The notes under the pieces were generated by a model, which saw only the letters and a program-made list of their open reading frames with translations, searched no databases and was not told the origin of the DNA. From Christensenellaceae bacterium (GTDB lineage: Bacteria > Bacillota > Clostridia > Christensenellales > Borkfalkiaceae), in contig CAOMHR010000077.1 in assembly GCA_948482865.1 (NCBI GenBank), positions 1-7,587 of the forward strand: a DNA stretch of 7,587 nucleotides, written 5' to 3'. The position numbers and the translations under genes were made by a program. This document shows positions 7,010 to 7,587 of the stretch, in pieces (the first letter of the stretch is position 1; the number at the start of each line of letters is the position of its first letter).

Positions 7010-7032
7010 GGAGTATTGCTACGCAATACTCC
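7010..7032 (+). repeat. Perfect 10-bp inverted repeat in the leader
   Basis: GGAGTATTGC (7010-7019) pairs with GCAATACTCC (7023-7032) around the loop TAC. It begins one base after the preceding hairpin and ends 17 bases before the AAAGGA ribosome binding site at 7050-7055. It lacks a following T-run. It may be a 5'-UTR stabilising hairpin, a protein-binding operator, or a copy of a dispersed intergenic repeat. Confidence 0.65.
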
Positions 7033-7063
7033 TAAACACTATTAATGGCAAAGGAAAAAAAAT

Positions 7064-7587
7064 ATGAAAAAACGATTGATAATTTTAATATCGATTTGTG
7101 TATTAAGCTTATTTTTTGTAACTCTTTTCGCTTGCGGTAAAGAAATGTTCAACGTTAAATACATAGCGGAAGAGGGCGGAATAGTTTACGGAGAAATAAA
7201 CCAGACTGTAGAAAGCGGAAAGAATTGCACACAGGTCTACGCGGAAGCGGAAGAGGGATACAGGTTTACCGGTTGGAGCGACGGATTAAAGAATTCTCAA
7301 AGGCTTGATTTAAACATCAAAGAAGATAAAACTGTTACAGCACATTTTGAAAAGATAGAGTATGTATATATTAACTATTCAGCTTCTAACGGCGGGATAA
7401 TTTATGGAGAACTAAGTCAAACGGTCGAAGTGGGCGGTAACTGTACTCAGGTGTATGCCGTAGCAAGTGAAGGATACCGATTTACTGGCTGGAGTGACGG
7501 CGTTGAAAGCGCGCAACGCGTGGATAGAAATGTACGCGAAAGCAGAGATGTATCGGCTTGCTTCGAGAAGATCGAATATGTTAATTT
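7064..7587 (+). CDS. Lipoprotein with divergent InlB B-type repeats (partial, runs off the window)
   Basis: The first 174 codons are visible. AAAGGA at 7050-7055 lies 8 bases before ATG 7064. The N-terminus is a classic lipoprotein signal: M-K-K-R, a hydrophobic stretch at residues 5-22, then L-F-A-C with Cys24 as the expected lipidated residue after signal peptidase II cleavage. The mature part consists of 72-residue repeats with the divergent InlB B-repeat pattern (G-G-I, then Q-T-V-E, then G-Y-R-F-T-G-W-S-D-G at 65-74 and 137-146, ending A-H-F-E-K or A-C-F-E-K). Such beta-rich repeats usually space out or bind at the cell surface; ligand and downstream domain are unknown. A third repeat appears to start at the window edge. 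It has its own leader and possible promoter, so it is probably a separate transcription unit from the polysaccharide genes. It is too long for the visible part to be a free-standing small protein. Confidence 0.88.
   Translation, partial: MKKRLIILISICVLSLFFVTLFACGKEMFNVKYIAEEGGIVYGEINQTVESGKNCTQVYAEAEEGYRFTGWSDGLKNSQRLDLNIKEDKTVTAHFEKIEYVYINYSASNGGIIYGELSQTVEVGGNCTQVYAVASEGYRFTGWSDGVESAQRVDRNVRESRDVSACFEKIEYVN
7160..7587 (+). repeat. Two 72-residue (216-bp) coding repeats
   Basis: Unit 1 spans 7160-7375 and unit 2 starts at 7376, cut by the window edge four bases short of a full unit. The period is exact: G-G-I codons begin at 7175 and 7391, the N-C-T-Q-V-Y-A cysteine is residue 55 and 127, and G-Y-R-F-T-G-W-S-D-G recurs at +72. 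Protein identity is high, while many codons differ silently, which points to an old duplication kept by selection rather than a fresh one. Confidence 0.85.

Noticed and set aside
6975..7032. Intrinsic terminator for the polysaccharide operon.
   Set aside because: The stems are good but no T-run follows any of them on + strand, and transcription ending there is not otherwise shown.
7055..7062. The A8 run between the RBS and ATG of the lipoprotein gene as an expression-tuning phase-variable spacer.
   Set aside because: Short A-runs are common in this DNA, and nothing beyond position supports variation. Unlike the A8 in the flippase-LicD linker, no alternative gene structure depends on it.
1..7587. 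CRISPR array, tRNA/rRNA gene, transposase, integrase or attachment site.
   Set aside because: I saw no spaced short repeats, no cloverleaf or rRNA-like stretch, and no mobile-element protein motif on either strand.

Overview
The window is an AT-rich, single-strand stretch (every gene on +) from what looks like a gram-positive anaerobe of the Clostridia type. The reasons are Shine-Dalgarno-led genes with A/T-rich codons, a TagD-like cytidylyltransferase, a LicD domain, a DUF4422 transferase, and a lipoprotein with divergent InlB B-type repeats. No 16S or other taxonomic marker is present, so the genus cannot be given.

Bases 1-6928 are the 3' part of a capsule or exopolysaccharide locus, probably one operon. 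In order it holds: the last 40 codons of a membrane protein (probably an EpsG/Wzy-type polymerase); a GT4 glycosyltransferase; a DUF4422 putative glycosyltransferase; an 818-residue frame joining a Wzx-type flippase to a LicD phosphotransferase; a class V PLP aminotransferase; and a TagD-like cytidylyltransferase joined to a degenerate Gfo/Idh/MocA oxidoreductase domain. Genes are spaced by 39, 3, 43, 8 and -8 bases.

The likely division of labour is as follows. The glycosyltransferases build a lipid-linked repeat unit and the flippase moves it outward. The aminotransferase, cytidylyltransferase and LicD make and attach a CDP-activated small amino-alcohol phosphate. The chemical identity of that group is the main unknown. 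Phosphoserinol, phosphoethanolamine or another aminopolyol phosphate would fit, and no PEP mutase is present to support a phosphonate.

Two features deserve the closest look. First, the flippase-LicD fusion is joined through an A8 run (3520-3527). A one-base change in that run, in either direction, would end the flippase just after its last membrane segment, and LicD has its own good ribosome binding site and ATG downstream. Second, the oxidoreductase half of the cytidylyltransferase fusion has lost the hallmark EKP lysine and other conserved catalytic features.

Bases 6929-7063 form a boundary. A 17-bp tandem duplication crosses the stop codon, followed by a plausible promoter and three inverted repeats, two of them overlapping. 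A new gene then starts at 7064: a lipoprotein with 72-residue InlB-type repeats that runs off the window.
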